Source of the DNA: Paludifilum halophilum
GTDB taxonomy: Bacteria; Bacillota; Bacilli; Thermoactinomycetales; DSM-45169
Direction: 5' to 3'
Length of the DNA stretch: 64,000 nucleotides
Assembly (NCBI RefSeq): GCF_002245355.1
Contig: NZ_NOWF01000004.1
Coordinates: 186,001-250,000 of the forward strand
Positions within the stretch are counted from its first letter, which is position 1; every line of letters starts with the position of its first letter. The notes under the pieces were generated by a model. The model was not told the origin of the DNA, searched no databases, and worked only from the letters and a program-made list of their open reading frames with translations. A program made the translations under genes and the position numbers. Shown here one piece after another: positions 51,594-60,717 of the stretch.

Positions 51594-51746
51594 TTGGTGG
51601 AATGGAAGAAGCAGTTGGTTGTCATCCTCATCGCCGCGTGTTGTGTTACGGCTTCCAGCCACCCTGTCTTTTTTAAACCAGAGGCTAAAAAAGATGCACA
51701 GCATATGAAAAGCCATGATTTCAAAAGTGAACCGAGTAACGGTTGA
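51594..51746 (+). CDS. Small secreted peptide or lipoprotein, 50 aa
   Basis: A short frame with GGAGG 8 bases before a TTG (or 11 before a GTG at 51597) encodes MVEWKKQLVVILIAACC followed by a polar, Lys/His/Ser-rich tail ending SEPSNG. The N-terminus is a signal peptide; IAAC fits a lipobox. Size and layout (signal plus short polar tail) match Phr/pheromone precursors of Bacillales or small lipoproteins. It has its own terminator. No receptor lies beside it; a broken RRNPP regulator is at 31215. Not recognised otherwise. Confidence 0.6.
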   Translation: MVEWKKQLVVILIAACCVTASSHPVFFKPEAKKDAQHMKSHDFKSEPSNG

Positions 51747-51774
51747 CCCAAGAGTTCGACATAGATGGGATTAC

Positions 51775-51803
51775 CCGCTTCCTTTCCCGAGGAAGCGGTT
51801 TTT
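51775..51803 (+). terminator. Terminator after the small peptide gene
   Basis: CCGCTTCC/GGAAGCGG perfect stem and five T residues, 28 bases after the stop. Confidence 0.88.
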
Positions 51804-51891
51804 CCTTGCAGATTTGCGGGGCGGAGAAGAATCATGACCAACGATGCGAAATTCCCGATAGACAACCGGGGCCCTGATCTCCAATCCGGGG

Positions 51892-51920
51892 TGGACTTTT
51901 TATCCGCCGCTATGTATAAT
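51892..51920 (+). promoter_or_regulatory. Promoter of argGH with possible ArgR box
   Basis: TGGACT and TATAAT with 17-base spacer. TATGTATAATAATA over the -10 resembles the stretch at the argC promoter, and TAATGAATGTTTAT lies just downstream. Confidence 0.62.
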
Positions 51921-51959
51921 AATACGTAATAATGAATGTTTATAAAGAGGTGTTCGGGA

Positions 51960-53225
51960 ATGGCGACAAAGGGCAAAGTGATTTTGGCTTACTCCGGCGG
52001 GTTGGATACCTCCGTGGCCATCAAGTGGCTGCAGGAGAAGTACGGGTATGATGTAGTGGCGGTCGCTCTGGATGTGGGAGAAGGGAAAGACCTGAGTTTT
52101 GTCAAGGAAAAGGCGATCCAGGTGGGGGCGGTGAAATCCCTGATAGTGGATACACGGAAGTGGTTTGCCGAGGGATACCTGCTTCCTGCGTTGAAAGCGA
52201 ATGCGATGTATGAAGGGAAGTATCCCCTGGTTTCCGCTCTTTCCCGTCCATTGATCGCCGAAGTGCTGGTCCGGGTGGCCCGAGAGGAAGGAGCTGTTGC
52301 TGTCGCCCACGGTTGTACCGGAAAAGGGAACGATCAAGTGCGGTTCGAACTGGCGGTGAAAGCGTTAGATCCCGCTTTGAAAGTGATCGCACCGGTACGG
52401 GAATGGGCCATGTCCCGGGATGAGGAGATCGCTTATGCTCAGAACCACGGGATTCCAGTGCCGGTGGATACGGATAACCCTTACAGTATCGACCAAAATT
52501 TATGGGGGAGAAGCTGTGAGTGCGGCGTGTTGGAAAATCCCTGGTCGGCTCCGCCGGAAGGGGCTTATGAGTGGACCCTTCCCGTCGCTTCGACACCGGA
52601 TGAACCGGAAGAAGTGGAGATTACCTTTGAAAAAGGGGTCCCAACCGCTTTAAACGGGACAGAGATGCCCTTTTTCCAGCTTCTCTCCGCCTTAAATGAG
52701 CAGGCCGGAAAGCATGGTGTCGGCCGGATCGATCATGTGGAAAACAGACTGGTGGGAATCAAGTCCCGGGAAGTGTACGAGTGCCCGGCGGCGACGGCGT
52801 TGCTGGCCGCTCACCGGGAGCTGGAGTTTTTGACTCAAACCCGGGAGCTGACGCAATTTAAGCCCCAGGCGGAGCAAAAGTGGGCACAGCTGGTCTATGA
52901 CGGATTGTGGTTTTCTCCACTGAAAAAAGCGTTGGATACCTTTGTGGAGGAAACTCAAGCGACGGTGACGGGAAAGGTGCGGATCTCCTTGTTCAAGGGG
53001 CATGCTACTGTCACCGGCCGGCAATCGGAACATTCTCTCTATAACGAACAGCTGGCCACCTACACTCCCGATGATACCTTCAATCACCAGGCCGCAGTCG
53101 GGTTTATCCAACTGTGGGGCTTGCCGACGGAAGTGTATGCATCCGTGAACAGCGGGAAAGGGGACCGGAATACTCATGAAGCTTTGGGGCGGGCGCTTCA
53201 CGAAGCCAACCAACCAACTCGTTGA
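51960..53225 (+). CDS. argG: Argininosuccinate synthase
   Basis: Condenses citrulline and aspartate with ATP. 421 aa; N-terminal PP-loop [32 protein letters not shown] (~115-130), and [17 protein letters not shown] 51960 has AAAGAGGTGTTCGGGA upstream; an in-frame codon at 51936 has no RBS. Its last 50 bases overlap argH, an unusually long overlap. Confidence 0.96.
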   Translation: MATKGKVILAYSGGLDTSVAIKWLQEKYGYDVVAVALDVGEGKDLSFVKEKAIQVGAVKSLIVDTRKWFAEGYLLPALKANAMYEGKYPLVSALSRPLIAEVLVRVAREEGAVAVAHGCTGKGNDQVRFELAVKALDPALKVIAPVREWAMSRDEEIAYAQNHGIPVPVDTDNPYSIDQNLWGRSCECGVLENPWSAPPEGAYEWTLPVASTPDEPEEVEITFEKGVPTALNGTEMPFFQLLSALNEQAGKHGVGRIDHVENRLVGIKSREVYECPAATALLAAHRELEFLTQTRELTQFKPQAEQKWAQLVYDGLWFSPLKKALDTFVEETQATVTGKVRISLFKGHATVTGRQSEHSLYNEQLATYTPDDTFNHQAAVGFIQLWGLPTEVYASVNSGKGDRNTHEALGRALHEANQPTR

Positions 53226-54579
53226 AGAATATACTGCATCGATCGGTTTTGACCGAGTGCTCGTCGAAGAGGATATTCGGGGGAGTCTGGCCCATGTCCG
53301 CATGTTGGGCCGTTGCGGGATTCTTGAGCCGGAAGAAGTGGAAGCCATCGCCGGCGGCTTGAAAAGGATCCGCGAACGAGTGCGGGCCGGGGAGGTCCGG
53401 TTTTCCGAGGCTTACGAAGATATTCACATGAATATCGAGAAGCTGTTAATCGATGAAATCGGTCCTCTCGGGGGGAAGCTCCACACCGGACGCAGCCGCA
53501 ACGACCAGGTAGCCCTGGATATGCATCTGTATGTCCGGGCCCGGACGGTGGATTTGGTACGCGGGTTGGTGCAATTGAGGTCGGCACTGGTGGAAAAAGC
53601 GGAAGAACACATCGACGCGATTTTGCCGGGGTATACACACCTGCAGCGGGCGCAACCCGTCCGCTTTTCCCATCATCTTCTGGCCTACGCCGATATGTTC
53701 CGGCGGGATACGGAACGGCTGATCGATGGATATAAGCGGGTCAATACGATGCCCCTGGGTGCCGGGGCGATCGCCGGAACGACCTTCCCCATCGACCGAT
53801 GTCAGGTGGCGGAGGAGTTAGGGTTTGACCGGTTGTACGACAATAGCATGGATGCTGTGAGTGACCGGGATTACTTGATGGAGTTCCTGAATGCCGCTTC
53901 CCTGATGATGATTCATCTGTCCCGCCTGTCGGAGGAGCTGGTCCTCTGGTCCAGCGAAGAGTTCGGATACGTGGAGTTGGACGATGCTTTTTGTACCGGC
54001 AGTAGCATGATGCCTCAGAAAAAAAACCCCGATGTACCGGAATTGATTCGGGGAAAAACGGGACGGGTGATGGGTCATTGGGTCGCTCTGGCGACGACCT
54101 TGAAGGCTTTGCCTCTTACTTACAATAAGGATATGCAGGAGGATAAGGAAGGTATTTTCGACACCGTGACCACCCTGTCCGGAGCCTTATCCCTGACGGC
54201 CCCGATGATCGCCGGGATGCGTGTCAAGGAGGAAAGGATGAGGCAAAACGCTGAACAGGGATTTACCAACGCCACTGATCTGGCAGATGACTTGGTTAAC
54301 AGCGGAGTCCCGTTTCGGGAAGCCCACGAGGTGGTGGGGCGACTGGTTCTTTACTGCCTTCGGGAAAATAAGAGATTATTGGATCTGTCTCTGGATGAAT
54401 TTCGCTCTTTTCATCCCTCCATCCGGGAAGATGTCTATCAGAAACTGCGAGTGGACCATGTGGCTGATGCGCGGAGTGTCGACGGCGGCACCGCCAAACA
54501 TCGGGTGGAGGAAGCCTTGGTCAAGAAAAAAAGAGAAATCGACGAAACCCTGCACTGGCTGGACACCGTTAATACTTAA
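53176..54579 (+). CDS. argH: Argininosuccinate lyase
   Basis: Splits argininosuccinate to arginine and fumarate, last step of the pathway. 467 aa; starts with the family-typical [22 protein letters not shown], has [17 protein letters not shown] and the catalytic-Ser loop [24 protein letters not shown]. The ATG lies inside argG (AAAGGGGA 8 bases before), giving a 50-base overlap in a different frame. Terminator follows. Confidence 0.96.
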   Translation: MKLWGGRFTKPTNQLVEEYTASIGFDRVLVEEDIRGSLAHVRMLGRCGILEPEEVEAIAGGLKRIRERVRAGEVRFSEAYEDIHMNIEKLLIDEIGPLGGKLHTGRSRNDQVALDMHLYVRARTVDLVRGLVQLRSALVEKAEEHIDAILPGYTHLQRAQPVRFSHHLLAYADMFRRDTERLIDGYKRVNTMPLGAGAIAGTTFPIDRCQVAEELGFDRLYDNSMDAVSDRDYLMEFLNAASLMMIHLSRLSEELVLWSSEEFGYVELDDAFCTGSSMMPQKKNPDVPELIRGKTGRVMGHWVALATTLKALPLTYNKDMQEDKEGIFDTVTTLSGALSLTAPMIAGMRVKEERMRQNAEQGFTNATDLADDLVNSGVPFREAHEVVGRLVLYCLRENKRLLDLSLDEFRSFHPSIREDVYQKLRVDHVADARSVDGGTAKHRVEEALVKKKREIDETLHWLDTVNT

Positions 54580-54604
54580 CGGAATTCGAAAGTGCCAGGG
54601 GGCT

Positions 54605-54640
54605 CCCCTGTCCGTCAAGCGCCCGGCAGGGGTTTTCTTT
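54605..54640 (+). terminator. Terminator after argH
   Basis: CCCCTG/CAGGGG stem with a GC-rich loop and TTTTCTTT. Confidence 0.78.
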
Positions 54641-54821
54641 GTCGATTCGACGACATTTCCCGATGAATCCTCTGGGAAAAATCACGAGAGATGATATAAT
54701 GGAGAAAGGTTCTTACGCAATTATAGGAAAAATTTTACCTGAATCAATAAGTATGACAATTACATACCAAAAAACCATCATTAAAAAGGTTTCGTAACCA
54801 ATCGCATATGAAGGTGATAGC

Positions 54822-55508
54822 GTGATCGAAATGCATGATGTTTACAAGGTCTACGGTAACGGAGTCAAGGCCTTGAACGGAGTCGACATGAAGATCGATC
54901 AGGGTGAATTCGTCTATGTGGTGGGTCCCAGCGGCTCCGGGAAAAGTACCTTTATCCGGTTGATGTACCGGGAGGAAAAGCCGACCCACGGAGTCATCCT
55001 GATCAACGGAGTGAACGTCAAACGGGTCAGAGACTGGAAAATCCCCTATTTGCGCCGCAATATCGGAGTTGTTTTCCAAGATTACAAACTCCTTCCCAAC
55101 ATGACTGCCTATGAAAACGTCGCCTTTGCCATGGAAGCGGTGGAGGCCCCTAAGCGCAAAATCCGGCGCCGGGTACAGGAAGTGCTGGAGCTGGTGGGTT
55201 TGCACGACCGGATGAGCGCTCTGCCTTCCCAGCTGTCAGGGGGGGAGCAGCAGCGAGTTTCTATCGCTCGGGCAATGGTTAACAACCCCAGTTTTGTCAT
55301 CGCTGACGAGCCGACTGGAAACCTGGACCCTGAAAACTCCTGGGACATTATGTACTTGCTGGAGGAGATCAACGCCCAGGGGACGACGGTCGTCATGGCG
55401 ACACACAACAGAGAGATCGTAAACACCATGCGCAAACGAGTCATCGCGATTGAGCAGGGAGTCGTTGTCCGCGACGAGCATCAGGGGGAATACGGCTATG
55501 AAGATTGA
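54822..55508 (+). CDS. ftsE: Cell division ABC transporter ATPase FtsE
   Basis: FtsEX transmits ATP hydrolysis across the membrane to activate a peptidoglycan hydrolase. 228 aa; Walker [59 protein letters not shown] start after GAAGGTGATAGC. Overlaps ftsX by 11 bases. Confidence 0.95.
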   Translation: MIEMHDVYKVYGNGVKALNGVDMKIDQGEFVYVVGPSGSGKSTFIRLMYREEKPTHGVILINGVNVKRVRDWKIPYLRRNIGVVFQDYKLLPNMTAYENVAFAMEAVEAPKRKIRRRVQEVLELVGLHDRMSALPSQLSGGEQQRVSIARAMVNNPSFVIADEPTGNLDPENSWDIMYLLEEINAQGTTVVMATHNREIVNTMRKRVIAIEQGVVVRDEHQGEYGYED

Positions 55509-56391
55509 GACGATGTTTCGCCACACCCGTGAAGCCTTTAAGAGTTTAAAGAGAAATACATGGATGACCTTTGCCGCTGTCAGTGCAGTGGCGGTGACGC
55601 TTCTCATTTTTGGGATCTTCCTGGTGTTTGCTTTCAACATCAGCTATATGGCATCGGAGTTGGACAAGCAGGTGGCGATCCGGATCTCCCTCTCTCAAAC
55701 CGCTACGAATGATGATATTGACCAGCTTAGGGAGAAGATCGAAAACGACTCGGCTGTGAAATCCGTCGACTTCATTCCCAAGGAAGACGGATTGAAACGG
55801 ATGAAGGAACAGTGGGGAGAGGACGAGAAGTTTCTAAAGGGACTGGAAAATGATAATCCTCTTCCCGATATTCTGGAGGTTCAAGCCAAAAATCCACAGC
55901 AAACCGAATCCTTGGCCAATAAGCTGAGCAAATACAATTTTGTGGAACACGTGGATTTCGGCCAAGGGGTGACTGACCGTCTTCTCGACTTGTCCGGGTG
56001 GGTGCGAAATGTCGTTCTGATTTTTGGTTTGGGTCTGGCAGTGCTGGCCGCTTTCCTGATTTCCAATACGATTAAGCTCACCATTTTCGCCCGGCGTCGG
56101 GAAATCGAGATTATGCGGTTGGTCGGAGCGAGCAACTGGTTTATTCGTTGGCCCTTTTTCATCGAAGGGGGAATGATCGGAGTACTGGGAGCGATTGTTC
56201 CCGTCACCGTGGTACTCCTCGGCTATAATGCCGTGATCGGTATTCTGGGCGCAGGAGAGGCGTACAGTTTCTTCAAGTTGCTCGGTATGTGGCCTTTGTC
56301 CCTATACGTAGCGGGCATTACGATCATACTGGGTGTCTTCATCGGGGTATGGGGAAGTTTGATCTCCATCCGTAAGTTCCTGCGCATCTAA
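55498..56391 (+). CDS. ftsX: Cell division protein FtsX
   Basis: Membrane partner of FtsE. 297 aa with four helices: one at residues 22-46, a large extracellular loop (~50-165) that contacts the M23 hydrolase, and three more helices from ~170 (VVLIFGLGLAVLAAFLISNTIKLTIFARRREIEIMRLVGA). ATG 55498 inside the ftsE end, with AGGGGGAATACGGCT before it. Confidence 0.94.
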   Translation: MKIETMFRHTREAFKSLKRNTWMTFAAVSAVAVTLLIFGIFLVFAFNISYMASELDKQVAIRISLSQTATNDDIDQLREKIENDSAVKSVDFIPKEDGLKRMKEQWGEDEKFLKGLENDNPLPDILEVQAKNPQQTESLANKLSKYNFVEHVDFGQGVTDRLLDLSGWVRNVVLIFGLGLAVLAAFLISNTIKLTIFARRREIEIMRLVGASNWFIRWPFFIEGGMIGVLGAIVPVTVVLLGYNAVIGILGAGEAYSFFKLLGMWPLSLYVAGITIILGVFIGVWGSLISIRKFLRI

Positions 56392-56423
56392 CCTTCGCAT
56401 CACTCGTCAGGAGGGAAGATGAC

Positions 56424-57569
56424 GTGAAAAAAAGATTGTTGGCGGGGGTCACGTCCGTTGCCTTGGCGTTGACCCTCGGGCTTCCAGGGAGCATCTATGC
56501 GGATGACCTCGATGAGAAACGGAAGGATGTCAAAGAACGGGACAAAGAGATTCAGCGCCTCGAGAAAGAGAAAAAACAGACCGAGCAAGACCTGGAATCC
56601 GTCCTCGACGAACTGGAACAGCAGAAAGAAGAGCTCAACCAGTTGAATCAGGATGTTTATGAGACAGAGAAGAAGTTGGAAAAGAGCGAGGAAAAGCTCG
56701 ATGAGAAGAAGCAACAGATTGAGGAACAGAAGAGACTATTCAATAGCCGGGTGCGCCATATCTATGAACAGGGTGAAATGTTCTACTTGGAATCCCTGTT
56801 CGAAGCCGACAGTTTGGGTGACTTTCTGAAGCGCCTGGAGTTTGTACAACTCGTTTCCAAACGGGATCGGCAGCTGATCGAAAACTATGAAGCGGACAAA
56901 AAGGCGATTGTCGAAGAGAAAAAGAAAATCGAAAAGTTGTTGAAGAAAAGGAAGGAAAAGTCGGAGGAAGCCGAGGAACTGCACAGTCAATTAACTGCCG
57001 AATATAAAAAATACGAGTCCGAAATGGACCGATTGAAGGATGAAAAGGAAGATTTAGAAGAAGTTAACGAAAAGGAAAAGAAAAAAATCCGTGATCTGAT
57101 TCGCCAACGGCAACAGGAGCAAAAGGAACGGGAACAGTCCAAAAACAAAAAGGGACCTGTGAAACAGGCGGAAGGTGCCTTTTACTGGCCGGTGGACGGA
57201 GCCGAGGTGACATCCGGTTACGGTATGCGCTATCACCCCGTTCGGAAGCGTTATAAGATGCATACCGGGATCGATTTGAGCGGTTCTTTGGGCACGCCGA
57301 TCAAGGCCGCCGATGACGGTAAAGTGATCGAGGCCCGTCCGGCTTCCGGTTACGGTTACATCATTATTATCGACCACGGCGGCGGAGTGTCCACGCTTTA
57401 CGCCCACATGTATCCGCAGGATGTCAAGGTGAAAGTCGGGCAAAAGGTATCCAGAGGACAGATAATCGCCGGAATTGGAAACAATGGGTTTTCCACCGGT
57501 CCTCATTTGCACGTCGAAGTGTTGAAGAACGGAAACCATACCAACCCGATGCCGTACTTCAAAAAATGA
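56424..57569 (+). CDS. Coiled-coil M23 murein hydrolase (PcsB/EnvC-like), FtsEX-linked
   Basis: Secreted endopeptidase for cell-wall cleavage. 381 aa: signal peptide (cleavage after IYA), a long coiled coil from 28 to about 235 rich in Lys/Glu heptads, then a LytM/M23 domain with the metal ligands HTGIDLS and HLHVEV. It sits 33 bases behind ftsX, as expected for the hydrolase that FtsEX controls. GTG start with AGGAGGGAAGATGAC. Confidence 0.92.
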   Translation: MKKRLLAGVTSVALALTLGLPGSIYADDLDEKRKDVKERDKEIQRLEKEKKQTEQDLESVLDELEQQKEELNQLNQDVYETEKKLEKSEEKLDEKKQQIEEQKRLFNSRVRHIYEQGEMFYLESLFEADSLGDFLKRLEFVQLVSKRDRQLIENYEADKKAIVEEKKKIEKLLKKRKEKSEEAEELHSQLTAEYKKYESEMDRLKDEKEDLEEVNEKEKKKIRDLIRQRQQEQKEREQSKNKKGPVKQAEGAFYWPVDGAEVTSGYGMRYHPVRKRYKMHTGIDLSGSLGTPIKAADDGKVIEARPASGYGYIIIIDHGGGVSTLYAHMYPQDVKVKVGQKVSRGQIIAGIGNNGFSTGPHLHVEVLKNGNHTNPMPYFKK

Positions 57570-57601
57570 TCTCGCCGCCATGGGCGAAATGGAATGGGAT
57601 G

Positions 57602-57637
57602 AGCCAATGCAGCTCCGCTTGCGTTGGCTTTTCTTCT
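57602..57637 (+). terminator. Terminator after the M23 gene
   Basis: AGCCAATGC/GCGTTGGCT stem with one G-T pair, then TTTTC. The remainder of the 350-base gap to ctpB holds a TATAAT box at 57743-57748 without a clear -35. Confidence 0.72.
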
Positions 57638-57916
57638 ATCCAATCGTGAGAGTCGGACGGCAGGGATCCAATGGATGTTCCCGCCGATTCATCGGGTTTG
57701 ATCCATACACTCGAAGTCGGGCCTTTTCCTTGTGTGAGGCGTTATAATTTGCTAGAGTGAACCTAATAATAACTTCTTCCTGCCTGTCATATATATGAAC
57801 CAACCCTCGCGTCTTCGCTTAACGGCGCAGTATCCACAGATGATCCGGGCGGGGCGGTGAGAAAATAACGGTCTACAGAAGAAGTCCTTTACGGACAGTT
57901 AAAGGGTGGTGTTTAG

Positions 57917-59374
57917 ATGTACTTGCGCGGACGTACCGTCGCCCTGATCGTGGTGGTGGCTGTTCTGTTCAGCAGTCTGACTACTGCGGCAGTTGCAGGT
58001 GACGGGGGTTTGCTGTCGCAGGTGACAGGCTCTTCCTTCCTGTCGGGCTCCTCTGTTTCCAGTGAGGACACCCGGGGACTGGAGGAGAATCTGGATAAGT
58101 TGAAACAAGCTTACGGGTTGATTCAATCGCAGTATATCGGTGATGTTGATGATAAAAAATTGATCGACGGTGCGATCCGGGGAATGGTGGAATCCCTGGA
58201 CGATCCGTATTCCGCGTACATGGACGAAAAAACGGCCAAGCAGTTTCATTCTTCTCTGGATTCTTCCTTTCAAGGGATCGGCGCGGAAGTCACCATGAAA
58301 GAAGGGCGGGTCACCATCGTCTCCCCCTTCAAGGGTTCGCCGGCGGAAAAGGCAGGTCTCCGACCGGAGGATCAGATCATTAAGGTGAACGACACCAGTC
58401 TGGAGGGGATGACTCTCAGCGAAGCGGTCTCCAAAATCAAGGGACCTAAAGGTACGAAGGCGAAGTTAAAAGTCCTTCGGCCCGGCATTCACGAAATGAT
58501 GGACATTACGGTAGTTCGGGATGAGATTCCGATTGAGACCGTCCGTTCCGAGATGATGGAGGGGAAAATCGGCAAAATCGAAATCACGCAGTTCTCCACG
58601 GATACGGCAGAGGACTTCGCCGACGAGCTGAAAGCCTTGGAAGAAAAGGGGATGAAAGGGCTTGTCATCGATGTTCGAGGCAACCCCGGCGGTTTACTGC
58701 CGGCGGTGTTGGAAATCGCTGAGAAGCTGGTCCCCAACGAGCAGACGATCATGATGACCGAAGACAAATCCGGCAAACGTGTCAAATATCAGTCGAAGCT
58801 GGAAGGGAAGAAGGATTACCCCATGGTCGTCTTGACGGATAAAGGATCCGCCAGTGCATCCGAGATCTTGGCAGGGGCGCTGAAGGAGTCCGGTTATTCC
58901 ACGGTGGGTCAGACCACCTTCGGAAAAGGGACCGTCCAAACGGCCAAGGACTTCGAGGATGGCAGCAATATCAAGCTGACCATGGCCAAATGGTTGACTC
59001 CCGAAGGAAACTGGATTCACAAAAAGGGAATCAAACCCGATGTCAAAGTGGAGATGCCCGACTACTACAAGGCCACCCCGCCCCAACCGGATAAACCGTT
59101 GAAGCGGGATATGTCGAATCAGCAGGTTCGCAACCTGCAACTGGTCCTGGAGGGCCTGGGTTACAAGCCGGATCGGACGGACGGATATTTCAGCAAAAAG
59201 ACGGAGACCGCCGTTAAAGCCTTCCAAAAGACCCACAAACTTTCTGTCACTGGAGAGGTGGATGAAAAGACCGCTTTGAAACTGCAGGATGAGTTTGTTT
59301 CGTTGCTCCGCGATCCTGAGAGCGACCTTCAACTTCGGGTCGGAATTGAGACGCTGAAAAAAGAAATCAAATAA
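57917..59374 (+). CDS. ctpB: Carboxyl-terminal processing protease (S41)
   Basis: Secreted serine protease; CtpB of Bacillus cleaves SpoIVFA in sporulation signalling. 485 aa: N-terminal signal/anchor (1-27), PDZ domain (~95-180), S41 domain with catalytic Ser in KGSASASEILAG (~310) and Lys in FGKGTVQT (~335), then a C-terminal peptidoglycan-binding domain (VRNLQLVLEGLGYKPDRTDGYFSKKTETAVKAFQ). GGTGGTG precedes ATG. Confidence 0.93.
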   Translation: MYLRGRTVALIVVVAVLFSSLTTAAVAGDGGLLSQVTGSSFLSGSSVSSEDTRGLEENLDKLKQAYGLIQSQYIGDVDDKKLIDGAIRGMVESLDDPYSAYMDEKTAKQFHSSLDSSFQGIGAEVTMKEGRVTIVSPFKGSPAEKAGLRPEDQIIKVNDTSLEGMTLSEAVSKIKGPKGTKAKLKVLRPGIHEMMDITVVRDEIPIETVRSEMMEGKIGKIEITQFSTDTAEDFADELKALEEKGMKGLVIDVRGNPGGLLPAVLEIAEKLVPNEQTIMMTEDKSGKRVKYQSKLEGKKDYPMVVLTDKGSASASEILAGALKESGYSTVGQTTFGKGTVQTAKDFEDGSNIKLTMAKWLTPEGNWIHKKGIKPDVKVEMPDYYKATPPQPDKPLKRDMSNQQVRNLQLVLEGLGYKPDRTDGYFSKKTETAVKAFQKTHKLSVTGEVDEKTALKLQDEFVSLLRDPESDLQLRVGIETLKKEIK

Positions 59375-59405
59375 AGGGTTTGCGCTCCGTTTATCGAAAA
59401 TGGGA

Positions 59406-59437
59406 CCCACGGCTGATCTTGTCCGTGGGTTTCTTTT
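59406..59437 (+). terminator. Terminator after ctpB
   Basis: CCCACGG/CCGTGGG stem and TTTCTTTT. Confidence 0.85.
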
Positions 59438-59463
59438 GATGGCCATGTGCTTGGAGGGATGGT

Positions 59464-60627
59464 ATGGAAACCGTTCTTACCTTTTTCAATCTACCGACGG
59501 AATCCTGGAAAGTGATGTGGACGCATCCGCTGTGGCTGGCTGCGGTATTACTCGCCGCCTGGCAGTACGCTTGGAAGAGCTTGCGGGAACAAAAGCGATT
59601 CGGCAGACGGTTGGATCCGCCCACCCTGCTTTTTCTTCGCTCTCTGACGACGGGGTTGGGGGCCGGTCTTCTTCTTTCCGCGGTGACCGTGCCGGTCACA
59701 CTCACCCTGAACCCGTCGGATCTCCTGTGGGTGTGGGGAGTGCTGATCCCCTTGGCCTGTTTTCGCCTTCGTTTTGCCTGCTTGGCTTATGCTGTCGGGC
59801 TGGCTTCTTTGGCTAGTCTGTCATTGAATACCGGGCAAAACGACTTTCTCGCCGGCTGGGTCGAGTTACACGGGTTAAAACAGTTTGCGGCGGAGGATTG
59901 GCTGCTCATCGTCGGCCTGGTTCATTTGGCGGAGTGGGTCCTGGTGCGATTGGACGGAGAAAAGGGGAGTACACCGGTTCTGGAGCAGGACATCCACCGC
60001 CGTGTGGTCGGGGGATACCGTATGCAGAAAGTGTGGCCGATCCCGCTGGTGGCGGCGACTTCGGCCGGATGGTTGCCTCTGCCGGTGGTGAGCGGTTTCG
60101 CTTGTGACAATCTATCCCGGCATCCCCTGCAACAAAAAAGGCGGTTATCCTCCTTTCTTCTCCTCTACGCGGTTACGCTTTTGATTTTGGTCGAGCTGTC
60201 GGAAATCGGACAGGGGATGCTTTGGGCGGCCGCCTTTTTTTCCGTGCTGGGTCATGAATTTTTGTACCGGATGAACCGGATTCGGGAAAAAAGGCGTATC
60301 CCGTTGTACGCGGCCGATTCGGAGGGGATCAAGGTATTGGCGGTACTGCCGGACACACCCGCGGAAAAGATGGGGATCCAGCCGGGAGAGACAGTTTTGC
60401 GTGTCAATGGTGTGAAAACAAAACGCTTGAATGATCTGGAAACCGCTCTTCATCAGTCCCCGGCTTTCTGCAAACTGGAACTCTTCGACGTGAACGGGGA
60501 AACAAAACTGGCCCAAAGACCCCTCTATGAAGGGGATCCGCCCCATCTGGGCCTGGTGGAAGCCCCGGCCCTTCACCGGGTGGAAACGCAGGAGCCGAAG
60601 ACCGCCACCCGGCGATGGACGAGTTAG
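59464..60627 (+). CDS. minJ: MinJ-like PDZ membrane protein (topological division factor)
   Basis: 387 aa, six to eight hydrophobic helices in the first 270 residues and a C-terminal PDZ domain (IKVLAVLPDTPAEKMGIQPGETVLRVNGVKTKRLNDLETAL, ~290-340). The same layout and location (between ctpB and uvrB) identify MinJ, the bridge between DivIVA and MinD in Bacillales. Sequence identity to B. subtilis MinJ looks modest, so the call rests partly on synteny. AGGGATGGT before ATG. Confidence 0.82.
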   Translation: METVLTFFNLPTESWKVMWTHPLWLAAVLLAAWQYAWKSLREQKRFGRRLDPPTLLFLRSLTTGLGAGLLLSAVTVPVTLTLNPSDLLWVWGVLIPLACFRLRFACLAYAVGLASLASLSLNTGQNDFLAGWVELHGLKQFAAEDWLLIVGLVHLAEWVLVRLDGEKGSTPVLEQDIHRRVVGGYRMQKVWPIPLVAATSAGWLPLPVVSGFACDNLSRHPLQQKRRLSSFLLLYAVTLLILVELSEIGQGMLWAAAFFSVLGHEFLYRMNRIREKRRIPLYAADSEGIKVLAVLPDTPAEKMGIQPGETVLRVNGVKTKRLNDLETALHQSPAFCKLELFDVNGETKLAQRPLYEGDPPHLGLVEAPALHRVETQEPKTATRRWTS

Positions 60628-60717
60628 GGCCGTTGATTTTCTCGTGGAACGGATGTTCTTATGACTTTGCCCCAATGTGGTATAATGGAAAAGATGACAG
60701 ATCCGAGGTGATCAACC

